Below, one piece after another: positions 1-11,749 of a stretch of 64,000 bases of DNA. Source of the stretch: Adiantum capillus-veneris (taxonomy: Eukaryota > Streptophyta > Polypodiopsida > Polypodiales > Pteridaceae). The stretch is taken from NCBI GenBank assembly GCA_014529385.2, contig CM043955.1, forward strand, positions 145,770,140 to 145,834,139, given 5' to 3'. Both the position numbers and the translations under genes were made by a program. How positions within the stretch are numbered: the stretch's first letter is position 1; the number at the start of each line of letters is the position of its first letter. The notes under the pieces are model-generated. The model did not search any database. It was not told the origin of the DNA and worked only from the letters and a program-made list of their open reading frames with translations.

Positions 1-288
1 TACTAAACTCTAAAACAGAAACACTGCTATTGTACTAATCTTACCTACCCTCCATCACTTGAGTGATGAGGATCAAAGGTGTTTTATGACATAGGTTTTT
101 GTTTCAGTGTACCGAATGTGAATGTGTAGGTCTGGGTCAATGTTTTGACTTTTATTGTGCATACTCGTTTGCTAATTGCTCTTGCTCTTTATTATTTTTG
201 TTTTCTGTGAGTGTAAGACTTTATATATACATTCCCTAAGATTGGAAGGTTGAGAGGGAAGCAAGTGAATGATGATTGCCAGCAAACA
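1..288 (-). mobile_element. LTR of the outer-element family, inverted copy, cut by the window edge
   Basis: Read on the minus strand this starts TGTTTGCTGG directly after a G-rich polypurine tract (289-302) and contains a TATATAAAG promoter-like box near 220-232. It is the reverse complement, about 85 % identical by eye, of 23738-24051. It is therefore the 3-prime LTR of a minus-oriented copy of the outer element. The LTR continues beyond base 1, so its other end and any target duplication are not visible. Confidence 0.7.
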
Positions 289-871
289 CTCCCCCCTTCC
301 TTGGGTAGATCATACTATTTGAAATGAGCTCTTCACCCTTTGAAACCAATTGTTCCAGTTGGTAATAGGTGGGGATTTTTTCCAATATTTTTCTATTACC
401 TTAGGTGCCTCGTCGAGTTGCAAGGGTGGTAAGGTACTCTCCCAGGATCGAACTTGAAGTGGTTCATCAGGTGATTCTTGAACACTAGGAGGTGTGGATT
501 CCTTTGTAGCATCATGGAGGTTTACTATTGTAGATGGAGGCTGTGGAGAAGCTTTTATTTCTGTATAGGAACTACATGAAGAGCAAGAAGCTTCATTTGA
601 CTTCCCTATTCTTGAGCTAAGTGGAACAAATCGTTCTTTCTTTGCTACCCAAACTAGCTATGGGGCAGGTGTGTAGCATTCTGTAATTTCTTTTTTTTCG
701 TGATCGTCAATTTGTTTTGGAGCTACAGGATTGGGCTCACATGGGTCAGGTGACAGGTAAGAACACAATCTACGTTTTGGCACCTAGATTTGATCATTTT
801 CTTGATAGTAGCCTTGAGCTTCGAATAGTCGTTTAGGAATCCATCGCAACATTTTCTTACTTTTCTTGGAA
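289..871 (-). pseudogene. Inverted copy of the outer element's 3-prime coding tail and polypurine tract
   Basis: The reverse complement aligns with 23155-23735. In translation it keeps a basic WxPK-type tail (RWIPKR, LVWVAKKERF) and a conserved C-terminus (RSWESTLPPLQLDEAPKV, then ITNWNNWFQRV). At least two in-frame stops break it, so it is a relic. This copy keeps NWNNWF where the right-hand copy has a stop, which suggests that the ancestral protein ran on to the FQRV segment. Similarity ends abruptly near 871. No protease, RT or integrase is seen on this strand. Confidence 0.65.
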
Positions 872-1065
872 CGATGAGTGATACGCTCGTTTTGAGCTAT
901 CACACACTTTAATATAAAAAAACCGATCATTAAAAACCATTAAAAATGAGTGAAAATGGACGCCTAAAAAAGTAAGCGGTTAACCTTCGAGGTTATTTGC
1001 CGACGCTTGAAGGGTGTCAAAGGCACATGCATCTGCGCTTTGCTCATGTGCTAGAGATGGAGTAA
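872..1065. other. Junction and leader before the outer gag ORF
   Basis: Short AT-rich non-coding stretch between the inverted arm and the outer gag. A normal 5-prime LTR and primer-binding site are expected here but I see neither. The outer element therefore lacks its ordinary 5-prime end. Confidence 0.5.
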
Positions 1066-2652
1066 CTAGAGAGAATTTTGACATATGTGAGTTCTCAATA
1101 TCCACCTACCTTAGGTTATGGGCCCTCGGCGAGTACCCAAGGTAGTACAAACCAAGACCCAAACATAGCGGCTAGTAACTCTTCCTCTGACTACGACGTC
1201 ATGGAGGGTTTCCCAATGCCTAATCCCGATAGCTCAACCCAAGACATGTATGCCATGGGTCCATGGTCCATGTTGAGCGTGCTTAGCCGCTTGAAGGAAA
1301 CCTTTAGTAGAGCCACTCGTTCTGAACATGGAGCTAATGATGTAAATGAGGCGGGTGGGGAAGTAAATTCTCCATTCATGACCAACGTAGACCTTATGCC
1401 CTTAGAGAATGTGCACATGAATACTTCATTCACTGCACCTCCTAACTCTTCAGAACTATCCCCCTTCAAGGTTATATTACCTGATGGTAGAAGCCTTGCC
1501 AAAGTGCAAGAGGTTGAGCGGTATATCCTTGCAACGAGGGAAAAAGAAATTGAGAGCTTACGCAAGGTGGAGCAATGAAGAGAGGTAAAATCAAAAGCTC
1601 CTATGTCAATATCCTTGTTAGGAGAGCAACAGAGTGCTCTTGAATTAGCGACCACTAAGGGTCAACCCATAGAGAGCAACATAGCATCTAGCTCAAGGGA
1701 CACCCCTAGCACCTCAATCCTAGATGGAGCGTTCTTAAATGAGAATTGGGAGTACGAACTACAAACGAAAACTCTAACCGACCTATACACAGGTCACACC
1801 TATCACGTAGGTTGGTTAGATGTCCTACAATCCACAATGGGTGCTACTAGTGTGGAGGATCAACAACATAGAGTTTGTGAGTTCATCCATAGGGTCATTG
1901 ACTTAGAGAGACAGAAAAAGGGGATCCACATGCTTTCAACGGGTCTCATGAGATTCTTGGATACAGGGAAGGCTAAACAACCAACCTTATCGCAAATGGA
2001 GTCTCCCTCGGTAAGTCCGATGGATCCTCCATATGTTGTTTCGCCAGGGGTCTCAGTGCAATCTGAGCCCGCAAGTGATAGCTTTAACTTTCCAAGTCTA
2101 GCTCATCTTTCCCTTGATGACACCATGTCTACCATGCCTACCCCAATGATGGGCATGCCGAGAAACACGCCATGGACCTCATTGGTCAGTAAAGCACCGC
2201 CATATGGTAGCTCTATACCTGCAACAATAGTACCTACAAGTGTGTACCAATCGTACACACCCATGGGTCCTCGTACTCATGTAGTTCCTACCCCTCCCAT
2301 TGTTGCAACTACCTATGCTCCACAACCACAACACCCAAGTTCTTATTTCCATGGGACTATACCGGCTAGCATTAGCATGTCACATCTGACGTCTGCTATG
2401 CCTAGGGCCACACATATGAACTTTGGGCCGCCACATCACACAACATCGTACCCAACGTGGAATCCAAGGGCTTCTTATGTGCCAATCCCAATGCTAATAC
2501 CTACTCCACATGTAGTCTCTAAAGCGCCTCCACCCACGGTTCCTGCTCACTTAGGTGACTTAGCAACATTTGCTCAAGCTATTGGTCAATCTATTGCTAA
2601 GATATGCGTAACACGCCTAATAGAGAGCCTAGAAGTAAGGCAGTACAAATAG
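1066..2652 (+). pseudogene. Outer element gag, N-terminal part (low-complexity, one in-frame TGA)
   Basis: Frame 1 is open from 1066, just after a TAA, with the first ATG at 1201. A single TGA at 1576-1578 splits it and the same frame continues to 2652. The protein is rich in Ser, Thr, Pro and Met, with a long PMGPRTHVVPTPP-type proline-rich segment in its second half. I recognise no fold in it. It lies directly upstream of, and overlaps by 49 bp in another frame, the capsid-like domain, so it is probably the N-terminal or linker part of a large plant gag. A frameshift near 2600-2640 separates the two. Confidence 0.6.
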
Positions 2653-3110
2653 CCAAGCTCACACAAAAATTTAGTGGAGACGGGGATGTGAGAAAGCATA
2701 TCGAAGTGTTTGAACAAATATGTGATTCTCTAGGAGAACACAATGACCTGTATAAGAGTAATGCTTTAAACCTAACCTTGAGTGGGAAGGCAGGGGATTG
2801 GTATAGAACCCTAAGGGTGGAAGAAAAAACGATTTACCCTACTCTTAGGAGACTGTTCTTGAAAGAATACATACGAGAGAGAGTACTTTGGGGTGTAGCC
2901 TCTCAGCTCCAAAAAGCCCAACGAGAGGAAGGAGAGTCGATGAGAGACTTTATTAGTCGCTTGAAGCATTTGAATTCTCGTTGTAATCCAAATGAGTGCT
3001 TCAATAATAATCAATTGCTTGATAGATTCATTAGGGGAATATGACATGAGGATATCTACAATGGCTTAATCATTAGAGGTATCACCACTTGGGAAGCAGT
3101 CACCACCAAT
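2604..3110 (+). pseudogene. Outer element gag, capsid (Retrotrans_gag) domain
   Basis: Frame 3 encodes a canonical plant Ty3/gypsy capsid: a KFSGDGDVRKHIEVFEQI start, then AGDWYRTL, YPTLRRLFLKEYI and SMRDFISRLKHLNSRC. These are the conserved helices of the Retrotrans_gag family. A TGA at 3042-3044 interrupts the frame, after which it continues (GLIIRGITTWEAV) to the insertion point at 3110/3111. The same frame resumes at 20471 beyond the inner element, so insertion disrupted an existing gag. In the cell this would form the virus-like-particle shell. Confidence 0.85.
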
Positions 3111-3115
3111 GCGAT
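3111..3115. repeat. Target site duplication GCGAT, left copy
   Basis: GCGAT immediately precedes the TG of the 5-prime LTR and is repeated exactly after the CA of the 3-prime LTR at 20471-20475. Five base pairs is the usual duplication size for Ty3/gypsy integrase. Confidence 0.95.
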
Positions 3116-4052
3116 TGTTAGAAGCTGGACACACCCCACGGCATCTAACTAGTCGGTGGACTATTATCTTTGTAAGTATTCATTCATTGAGTAAAACCCG
3201 ATCTTTCACCTTGTAAATATTGGGACTTACAGAAGTTTCCGGATTGTATCCCAGTTTTGATAGTTAGATTGAGTAGATGGTTGATTTTGGAACTTTAGGG
3301 TTTGAGAAGTTGTAAGGTATATATACCACTTTTTGACCTTAATGAAAAAAACCTTTTGTCATTTTAAAAAACAAGTTTGAAGTCTGTGAGTGAGCGTACT
3401 GTGTACGAGAGAGAGAGTGTGAGCTTCGTCTTGACGCTACAAGTGCTACAGTGGTCGGAATCGAGTGCGGAGAAGTGCAGCGTGTTGCCCCTGACTAGAG
3501 CTACGCGCCGATACCAACATTGCGCGCATATGGTCCGGCTTTGTGAGCTCCTTCTACGAGCTTCATCGGTTGTTTGGGTGAGCATACGTTGTCCGATTTT
3601 GCATTGCAGCATATCCACACGTTCACATCGAGTAGAACTACACATTAGGCACTTTAGATTTCGAAAACGAAGACCTGCAGATTTCGGCCAGACATCCTAC
3701 GTGTTTCTGCACCGGGTGTTTTGGGTCGTGATTTTGGTTCATAGACCTTAGGGAGAGCGGCCTATTGGTATTAGTAGGGTCTCCTTCAAGTTCTATGGTG
3801 GTTCAAGATTGTTTGATGGGTGTTCGGCTCTAGAAAGCGTTGTAGGAAGTTTCCTCTTTTGCACTCTTGAAGGCTGTGACTTAGACAATTGGTAGAGACC
3901 TCTGTAGGAATTAGTTAGGAGTCGGTCGAGTGTAGATTGACACCTTATGCTTGCTTCCACGCGCCTGTGGTTGGAGCTTCGTCCTTAGCTGACATTACAT
4001 GTTAGGTGAGTTCTCGTTGTGCTGACGTCCGTCGCGGCGTATCCGTCCAACA
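3116..4052 (+). repeat. 5-prime LTR of the inner element
   Basis: 937 bp, begins TGTTAGAAGC and ends GTCCAACA. A TATATATA box lies near 3318-3325, and a short GA run near 3409 is longer in the 3-prime LTR. About 40 differences from the 3-prime LTR counted by eye, mostly transitions, give roughly 95-96 % identity. It also contains a half-site of the element's palindrome (AGACATCCTAC at 3690-3700). ORFs in it on either strand are accidental. Confidence 0.93.
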
Positions 4053-4072
4053 TTGGCGCCGCTGCCGGGGAC
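4053..4072 (+). promoter_or_regulatory. Primer-binding site of the inner element
   Basis: TTGGCGCCGCTGCCGGGG directly follows the LTR end. From memory it resembles the Athila-type site complementary to the 3-prime end of plant tRNA-Asp (TGGCGCCGTTGCCGGGG) with one difference. Minus-strand DNA synthesis would start here. Confidence 0.85.
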
Positions 4073-5983
4073 AAAAACCTTAGGTAGGTGACCGAGACTA
4101 ATCCTTGAGGATTGGGATTTTTGGCTTGCCAAGAGTCTTGCTTTACATTTAGATAGGATCAAAGGGTGGAGGACTCTCTAGGTCTTAGAGGGAGTTTAGG
4201 AAGCGTGTGTCTGGCCTAGATCCTTCGACTTAGGTAGAGAAGGTAGACTTAGGTAGTTTTAGGTAGTAGTCGAGTTCTAGAGTAGGAGTCGGAGTGGTAG
4301 AAGCAGTGAGAGGAGAGCTTGAGAGTCCGGAGAGGCCAAAAAGCAACCAAAAACACCATTATCACCATTTCACATGATAGGTAGGAGTAGAGTAAGTAAG
4401 ACATCGTGATTCAGGATCTAGAGCATTTCATGCATGTACACTTGCTTGGTAGAATCATTACAAGTTTGTAAAAGACGCAAAAAGACACAAAAGTGTGGTT
4501 GAAAGCCTAATTGAAGCCCAAAAATTAATGTGAGTGTTTTTGATAGACCTACAGAGCATCAGAAGCACTCCTGTCAGAAAAAACTTTAATTTTAAGCCAA
4601 GATACATCCTACGCATAGGATGTCTACAGGCTAATCTGGGAGAAATTTTGGGATTTTGAGTTGACCAGTGTGTTCAGGAGGTAGGGTTTACCCTAATTTC
4701 AACTGGAAAGTGGAAATTTGGCCATATCTTGACAGGATAAGGCCAGGTAGAGTGAAATTGCTCGACATCCTACCCAAATAGTGCCAAAACATTATTTTGA
4801 GACCAAAACCATAAGATGGTTGCATGGGCATGTCTTGCATGATATATTAAGTGACTGAAAGGGGTTTCACCTCATTTGGGTAAGAAAATTGGGTTCAAAG
4901 CGGACTTTAGCACTTTTGACTGAAAAAGAAAAAACAACTGAAATTTGGGACTTTTGACATCCAAATCAAAATATAAGCATACCACTGGGTTACTGACATC
5001 AAGGGGAAGCTATGGGACAAATCTGGGGTCAAACAGGCCAAATAGACATCCTACACGTAGGATGTCTTCTGAGTGATTTGGGACTCCAAACTGAATTCTG
5101 AGTATACCCAAGTGATCAGAAACTCAAGGGGAGCATGGGCTTTGAGTTTGAAGCCATTTTGATGAAAAAGACATCCTACGCGTAGGATGTCTAATACAAG
5201 AAAATGAAGCCAGACTTTGACTTTGAGCATAGGAAGGTGTTATATAGCCTAAGGCAAGCCTCCTAGTCAATTTTGGTCCAATTTGGAGTTGATTAGACTG
5301 ATCAATACCATCAACAGGCCGTCGGAACATATTTCTGACTCGTTGACCAGCTAATAGGAGTCCAAATCAAAAAGTAAAAGCAGTTGTAAGCTCAGCACAA
5401 CAAGAGGAAACAACAATGCAAAAATCCAGGCAAAACACAGCAGGAGACATCCTACGCGTAGGATGTCTATTGGGACATACTGCAAAGAAAATTTGACCTA
5501 GCATTGACAATGAGATTCCATTTGGCTTAAGGGTTCCAGAACTTCTTTCAGAAGTGAATTTGGACCTTGTTTTCCCATTTGACTAAGCAAAGACTGAATT
5601 CAGACTTTTTCGCGTAAATTGACCAACATTTAAGGGAAGTACTATTTCAGATTAGCAAACCTAATCCAGAACATCATCAGTGTATAAAATACAGTAGTGG
5701 TTGAGATTAACTCTCCAGTTATACCAATCATTACTAAGATAACCTCTAGCAGATAAATGCTTTGATTCAATTGCCGAAATTAAAACGCTTGTGTACATGT
5801 ATATTCAGCAACAAATCAAGAAGTTGTGCAGAGACTGACCCATTGCCAAGTGAGTGGTTGAAATTGTGATAAATTGCGTTGATAAGTTTGATGAATTTAA
5901 GATCAGGAAGATACATTGTTAGAGACCAGAAAGTGGCAGGTGACCAAGGTAGCTTAGTGTCCACCGAGGAGAGTGTAACTTAG
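4073..5983 (+). other. Inner element leader (5-prime non-coding region)
   Basis: About 1.9 kb with no long open frame, between the primer site and gag. The first part (4240-4330) is rich in TAGG/GTAG repeats. From 4602 to 5468 it carries the palindrome copies listed separately. Long leaders are normal in Tat/Ogre/Athila elements, and packaging and dimerisation signals would be expected here. Confidence 0.7.
4602..5468. repeat. Palindrome block A (four copies of a 24-bp inverted repeat)
   Basis: Each copy is the half-site AGACATCCTACG followed directly by its reverse complement CGTAGGATGTCT. Copies: 4602-4625 (minor differences), 5044-5067 (one centre change), 5169-5192 and 5445-5468 (both perfect). 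A half-site without its partner lies at 4763-4773. Spacings are 442, 125 and 276 bp, so this block is less regular than block B. The flank GATGAAAA just before 5169 recurs before copies in block B, so a longer ancestral unit is shared. Confidence 0.92.
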
Positions 5984-8608
5984 GCAAGGCTAGATCCGCT
6001 AGCACCGATTATAGAGGAAGGTAGTGATACTGACACTTCTTCAGATAAATCTTTCTTCATGATGGGTAGTCAACAGCCAGGAGGTTTCACCTATGATGGA
6101 CCTATGCGAGGAGGAAGCATCTCCCAAAATCCTTTGAATGATTCTAGGCTCACGGTGATCTTCTTAGAGGGAACAAACTTGAGAGGAGCCCTAGTCTATT
6201 CTGACTATCGAGGCCGCAAGTGCATTTGTATCGAAGAGAGGCCAGCTCAAAGATTGGAGATGATTTGAGTGTAAGATGATGGAGATAGATTCCGAGACGA
6301 AAAGGGGAACCACTATTTAATAGTTAGTAACCCTGAAGATTACAACAGATATGGAGATAACGTGGCGAAAGGGAAAATGGTTTCAGAAACTTAAGAACCG
6401 CTACCAAACATTGATCGACCCGGAGCTATTTTTATGTATGATAAGAAAACAACTAGGGTTCCAACTTATAACGAGAATGTGGAAATCTACAAGCATGAGA
6501 ATGAGGGTATTGTCTCTTACTTTCACAGCAAAGAACCATACGTAAACGATCTAAGCAAAGACAAGGTTCTTTACTTATTCTCTTATGAAACTACTACGGG
6601 GAAGGGCATAGTTTTTGTTGATCGATACGGGGAAGAATACCAACGTATTCTCCCAGAGGAAGTAGAAAGAGCAACAGGTCCAGGAGCATCAGCATATGCC
6701 CCTGAGGAAGTGCCAAGAGCAGCCCACACCCCAAGCAAGTCAACGAATCCTTTTTTCGACGAGTATGACACTACCTCACATTCCACCCGACCACAAGCAT
6801 TCAACAACCAAGACCAACCAGCAAACCAGTCATCATTGCAGGCATGGCTTCGACAGAGTGCAACAATGGAACCAAACCAAAACCGAGATGGTTATCAAGC
6901 CGCACAAGGGCTCAAGGATTTGCAAGAACCACCACACTATTCAAGGTATCAAGCAGAGAGTAAGCCAAAGACACAAGGGTCGACAGAGCCTGGAGGACCA
7001 CCCATAGAACGAGTTCGAAGAGGCACACCACCTCCAGCGAGAACCGTTAGAAATTATGTCTTAGGAGCACCATTGGGAGAGGAACCAGTCTATTACAGAA
7101 GGCCTGAGGAGGTGTATCAACTTGGACGGGGCGATCCAATGATGAGATTTGTAGACCATAGAAGAATTAGACCTTCTCAAGTGCAAAAATGGGTAAACAA
7201 GAAATACACAGGAAACAGAGACCCAAGAGATCATGTAGCAGCCTTTGTGCGTGTAACTAGAGCAGAAGAGGTGTTAGATTTTCCAACCCAATTCGCAGGG
7301 TTTGGACTAACCCTAGAGGATGATGCTGCAACTTGGTTTGACTCTGTGGAGCGTAGAGACTTTGAGTCGATGGAGGAAGTGTTTGACGAGTTTATTGATG
7401 AATTCTCTTAAAGGGGAATAGCTCATAATACCGTCTCACAAATCCATAAATTCAAACAAAAAGATGGAGAATTTGTACGGAAGGCAGCCCTAAGGCTAAA
7501 AAGATATGTTAAGTTCTGTCCTGTGGAAGAATTGCCAACTCAGTCCAGACTAATGTTGATATTCATCCAAGGACTAAGGAATGCAGATCTCCAGAAAGAC
7601 TTACATATGAAGAGGAGCACGACGTTGAATGAGTTGACCAAGGAGGCTATGTACCTTGTGGACAATTGTGCAATCTACAAAGAAGGGGAGTTCAAGGACC
7701 TTGATGACGATTCATCTTCACAGCAAAGTGGAACCAAGTCTTCTAAGACATCACTGAAAGGAGAAATAGCGGTAAACCAAGAGCAGCTCGTAGATGAAAT
7801 GCTAAAAAAGATCAACTTCTACGCCAAACCCCAGGCTAAACAGCCCAAGTGGTGTGCTATTGAACAAAAATGGACAAACCATGGGACTGAGGAATGTTAT
7901 TATAACAAGGGATATGTGAGGGAGAAACCTTACGCTCCCCAAGCTCCAGTAGCTTCCCCTCAAGTTCCACCAATGCCCAGATATCAAGCAGGCAACTTAC
8001 CAGGACCTGTAGGTGTACAAAGACCACAACCGGTGTTGGGGCAACCACCACCCCTACCAGGATTACGACCAGTTGGTATCAGATACACACCAACAGTAAT
8101 TGAATCAGAAGAAAAGGCTTTGGTGCCTATGCATGCTTATTATGAAGATCCCAATGGATATGCGGCAAACCCTGTCTATTATCCACCAGAAGAACCCTCG
8201 ACACCAGAACCATGGAGCATGATAGGGAATCAAGGACCGCCAACTGCTGTACAGGCTGCAGGAGAAGGAAGATATAGCTTAGATGAACGAACATTGATGT
8301 TCATAGCCAATGGAGGCATGGGCGGACAGAGACATGCTTACCAACAAAGAGGGGCTCAAGGAGCACCTCAACAACCCAAGGGACCCTGTTACAAGTGTGG
8401 AGGAGACCATTGGCTGAGAGACTGTTCTCATGATGAAATCATTAGAGTCAATGCGTATTGCCTAGAATGTGGAATTACTCATTTGATTCCTGATTGCCCT
8501 AAAAACCCGAGCAAAGGAGCAAAAACCACCTTGAACATGTTAGAAACAGTACCTTCCAATGGGGGATCGGAAAATGAAACAATCATACCTATTCAGGCGG
8601 TAACATGA
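5984..8608 (+). pseudogene. Inner element gag with paired zinc knuckles
   Basis: Frame 2 runs from about 5984 (first ATG pair at 6059) to a TGA at 8606-8608, interrupted by TGA 6266, TAA 6272, TAA 6392 and TAA 7409. The first 1.1 kb encodes an acidic, Pro/Gln-rich N-terminal region. The capsid domain lies at about 7150-7680 (KWVNKKYTGNRDPRDHVAAF, then DDAATWFDSV, then LMLIFIQGL), typical of Retrotrans_gag. Two knuckles near 8386-8500, CYKCGGDHWLRDC and CLECGITHLIPDC, are CX2CX3HX4C, one residue shorter than the classic CX2CX4HX4C. Four internal stops make it unlikely to give full-length protein, although the frame is otherwise well kept. Confidence 0.88.
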
Positions 8609-11600
8609 GCCCAAGCCCAAAGAAGGACGAATGAACCCATAGTTGAAGAGCCAAAAACCGATGCCCAAAGTTCAGAAACGAAAAATCAGAGAAGCACTTG
8701 GAAAGCTAGAAAGGCGCGTAGGAAAGCTAGGAAAGAACGAGAGCAAACAGCCCTATCCGAGGAGTTGAAACATACAAAGAACAGATTGGAGCGGTTAGAG
8801 GATCTAGATAGCTTAAGCTCACACACCACAGCAGCCATAGCACCCAAGAAAATAGAAGAACCCAAAAGTGCAGGATCAGGAGGATCTGTACTGGCAGACA
8901 AGGTAAACGAGCAGTTGGATGCACTGCTACAAGCTTATGAAGCTCGACTTAAAAAGAACCAAACCCAGGAGCAAAGGTGGATAACTTATCCATATGCAGA
9001 AATAGAAAAACAGAGGTTGGATATGTGTAAAAAGATGATTGAGATGGCTCAATCATTGATGGAAGAACCGCTGGGTAAACCTGCAAATTGTCATGAAGCA
9101 CCAGCTCCAACCCCTATCCAACCAACATTAGAGAAACATGAGGAAACAAAGGAAAGATTCACTAATGAATATGAGTCCAGAGGAGAGCCTATCATAGTGC
9201 CAAATACCACTGATGGGGCAAGTGACGGGTTCCAACCTAAAATATCGGCAGAAATGGGTAAGGACTGTAACGGTCTAGATGATATGTGGAAGCAAATCCG
9301 TGAGGCCAACGATGCTAATAGGATGAGTAACCCCATTAATAGCACGAGAAAAGAAAAGAATGTGATCTTACCTCCTATTGAAGAATTTGAGGCAAGATCG
9401 CAGATGGACCTTGAGATACATTCACAAGGGGGATACCAAGGATCTATTAGTTCAGGGCACAGCCAACCAGTCTCTTTGAGAACTATTAGTTCGGGGCACA
9501 GCCAACCAGCCTCTTTGAGAAATTTACCCTCTTACCTGGGAGACCAAGGATCTATTAGTTCGGGGCACAGCCAACCAGTCTCTTTGAGAACTTTACCCTC
9601 TTACCTGGGAGAGTACGAAGCTAAGTCGGAAGTGAGAGCAATCCCATCTCAAAGACTTTCTTCTAACAAGGTGATGGATTCGCGAGGATTGATTGAGTTG
9701 TTATCCACCCCGGTGGCATGCACAATCACGTTGGTAGAACTCCTAAGGTTAAAGCCAAACATGTGGACCACAGTAGGAAAATGCCTAGAAAAATTTGGAG
9801 TGAAAGACCCCAACTTAAAGATACAAGAAGGGATCAGGGAATTAGACAGGCCTAATCTAAACACTAGGCCAGTACCATTGAATAAGGTTGGAGAATATTG
9901 CGAGGGAGAAGACGGAAACACTACGCTACTGGTAGAATTCCAAGGAGTAGTCTCCAAGGCTATTCTTGATAGTGGAGCGGGGGTTGCTATCGCCACCAAA
10001 GAAATTTGGAAAAAATGCGGAAAACCAGCTTTGAGGGCTACCAGAATGAAACTGCAATTGGCAGATGGGTTCATGGAAAAGCCTCTAGGACTCTTAGAAA
10101 AAGTAATTGTCACTTCGTGCGGAATCGAGTATGAGCATACATTTGCAATAGTCGATTTCGACAAAAAGAACAATTATGAGATCATCTTGGGACAACCATT
10201 CATGAGACAATTGAAGATGGTCCAAGATTGGGGTTATGACCACATATACCTCAGACATGGCGAAAAGACAACTAAAATACACCTGAAAGACCATAGTTAC
10301 AAGGATGTAAACCAAACACCTGTGGAAGATTTTGATTCGGCTACAGTAGCAGGATCAGAACTACCAGCATGGTTAGGGCAACCAAAAGAGCTATGGATGT
10401 GCGGAGCTTCACATTGTGGAAGCTTAAGAAGAGAGAACTGTGTCTTAGAAAGAGCAATTGAGGACAAGGAGTACATTCCAGAACCTTTCCCTGAAGATGC
10501 CTTGGAACCTCTAGAATGGGAACACATACTGGCAACATTGGATGTCTGTACCATTACCGACAGTCCAACAACAAAATTTTGTGATAAGGAGGGCTATGAT
10601 GTGCTACCCTATTACATGGTAAGCGTTGTACCAGAAAAAGAGACGGCAGAACCTCCGGAACAAGAAGAGTTTTACAACTCCTCTGAACATTTGGAAGTAA
10701 ATGATGATGCAGATAATGAGTGTTCAGACATCTCAAGTGAGCGTGGGAATGAAGCCGAGAATATCAAGTTTTATGATTTTGCTAATCAACACCCTAGATG
10801 CCAAGAACGCCATAGGAGGAAAAGAGCAGGAAACAAAGCGACAGAGGACCTGATGCCCAGGATAAAAAGTAAAACTCACTATTTCATGCTTGTAAAAGCA
10901 GAGGATTGTGTGAAAGATCAAATATCAGGAAAATTCTCAAAAAATCAAAAAGAAAGAACGCGAGAGGAAACAAAACAGGTACGAAAAGCTAAAACCGAAA
11001 CAAAATCACAAGAATCTGAAAAATCAAAAAGAGAAACAACAAAAGACCAAGAGTGGACCAAATTAGAGCGTAAACAGAAATACCAAGAACTGAAACGGTC
11101 TCTGAGAGAGATATGGACTACTGAAGAGGATAGTGATGGTAAAGGGGAGTCAGAAAAGGGGAACATGAACGTACCATCACACTATCGGAAGTTTACTATC
11201 CAGGACAGAAAAATCATCATGACACCACCAATCAGGGAGAGGACCAACCAAGAATCTTACGATGGGCCTGAAAATGCAAAAAAGATAGACCTCGCACAAC
11301 CAGGTGAAAAGCCTCAGCCGGTCTATATAGCTAATGATTTAGAGCCTGAGGAGGAAGCACAGCTAACACAACTTCTCAAGAAGTATAAAGATGTGTTCGC
11401 TTGGTCCTACAAAGACCTCAAAGGAGTTGATCCAATGATATGCCAACATACAATTCCTTTGAAATCGGATGCAAAACCTAGCAAACAACGTCCTTATACA
11501 TATAATGACACATTTGCTAAACGGATCAAAGAAGAAATTGATAAACTGATGGAAGCGGAATTCATCTATGAGATTGTACATACAGATTGGGTGTCACCCA

Positions 11601-11749
11601 TTGTGGTAGTTCCCAAAAAGAATGGAAAATTGCGAGTGTGTGTAAACCTCAAGAAGGTGAATGCAGCAACCATAAGGGATAATTATCCCTTGCCAATCAC
11701 AGAACATGCACATAGCGGAATAAGTGGAGGCCATTTTTTCGGGCGATAA
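8609..11749 (+). pseudogene. Inner element protease and truncated reverse transcriptase
   Basis: This is the same frame as gag, open after the TGA at 8606 to 11749. A Lys/Glu-rich linker contains three tandem ISSGHSQPxSLR repeats (from 9446, 9485 and 9554). The retropepsin follows: ILDSGAG with the catalytic Asp at 9968 and the EIILGQPFM strand near 10170. A long charged linker leads to the RT N-terminus (about 11310 onward) ending VSPIVVVPKKNGKLRV and DNYPLPITE. There the sequence jumps to HAHSGISGGHF, the start of integrase: palm motifs, the catalytic DD pair and all of RNase H are gone. The reading frame survives the deletion but then breaks in a T run at about 11733. Confidence 0.88.

Noticed and set aside
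1191-1655. Antisense ORF over the outer gag, and many antisense ORFs over 9091-11581 and 17964-19241
   Set aside because: Shadows of the plus-strand coding frames; no domain.
3364-3751. ORFs inside the inner-element LTR on both strands
   Set aside because: Not preserved as the same open frames in the 3-prime LTR and no recognisable protein.
4602-4625. Linking the 24-bp palindrome length to 24-nt plant siRNAs
   Set aside because: Length coincidence only; nothing in the sequence supports it.
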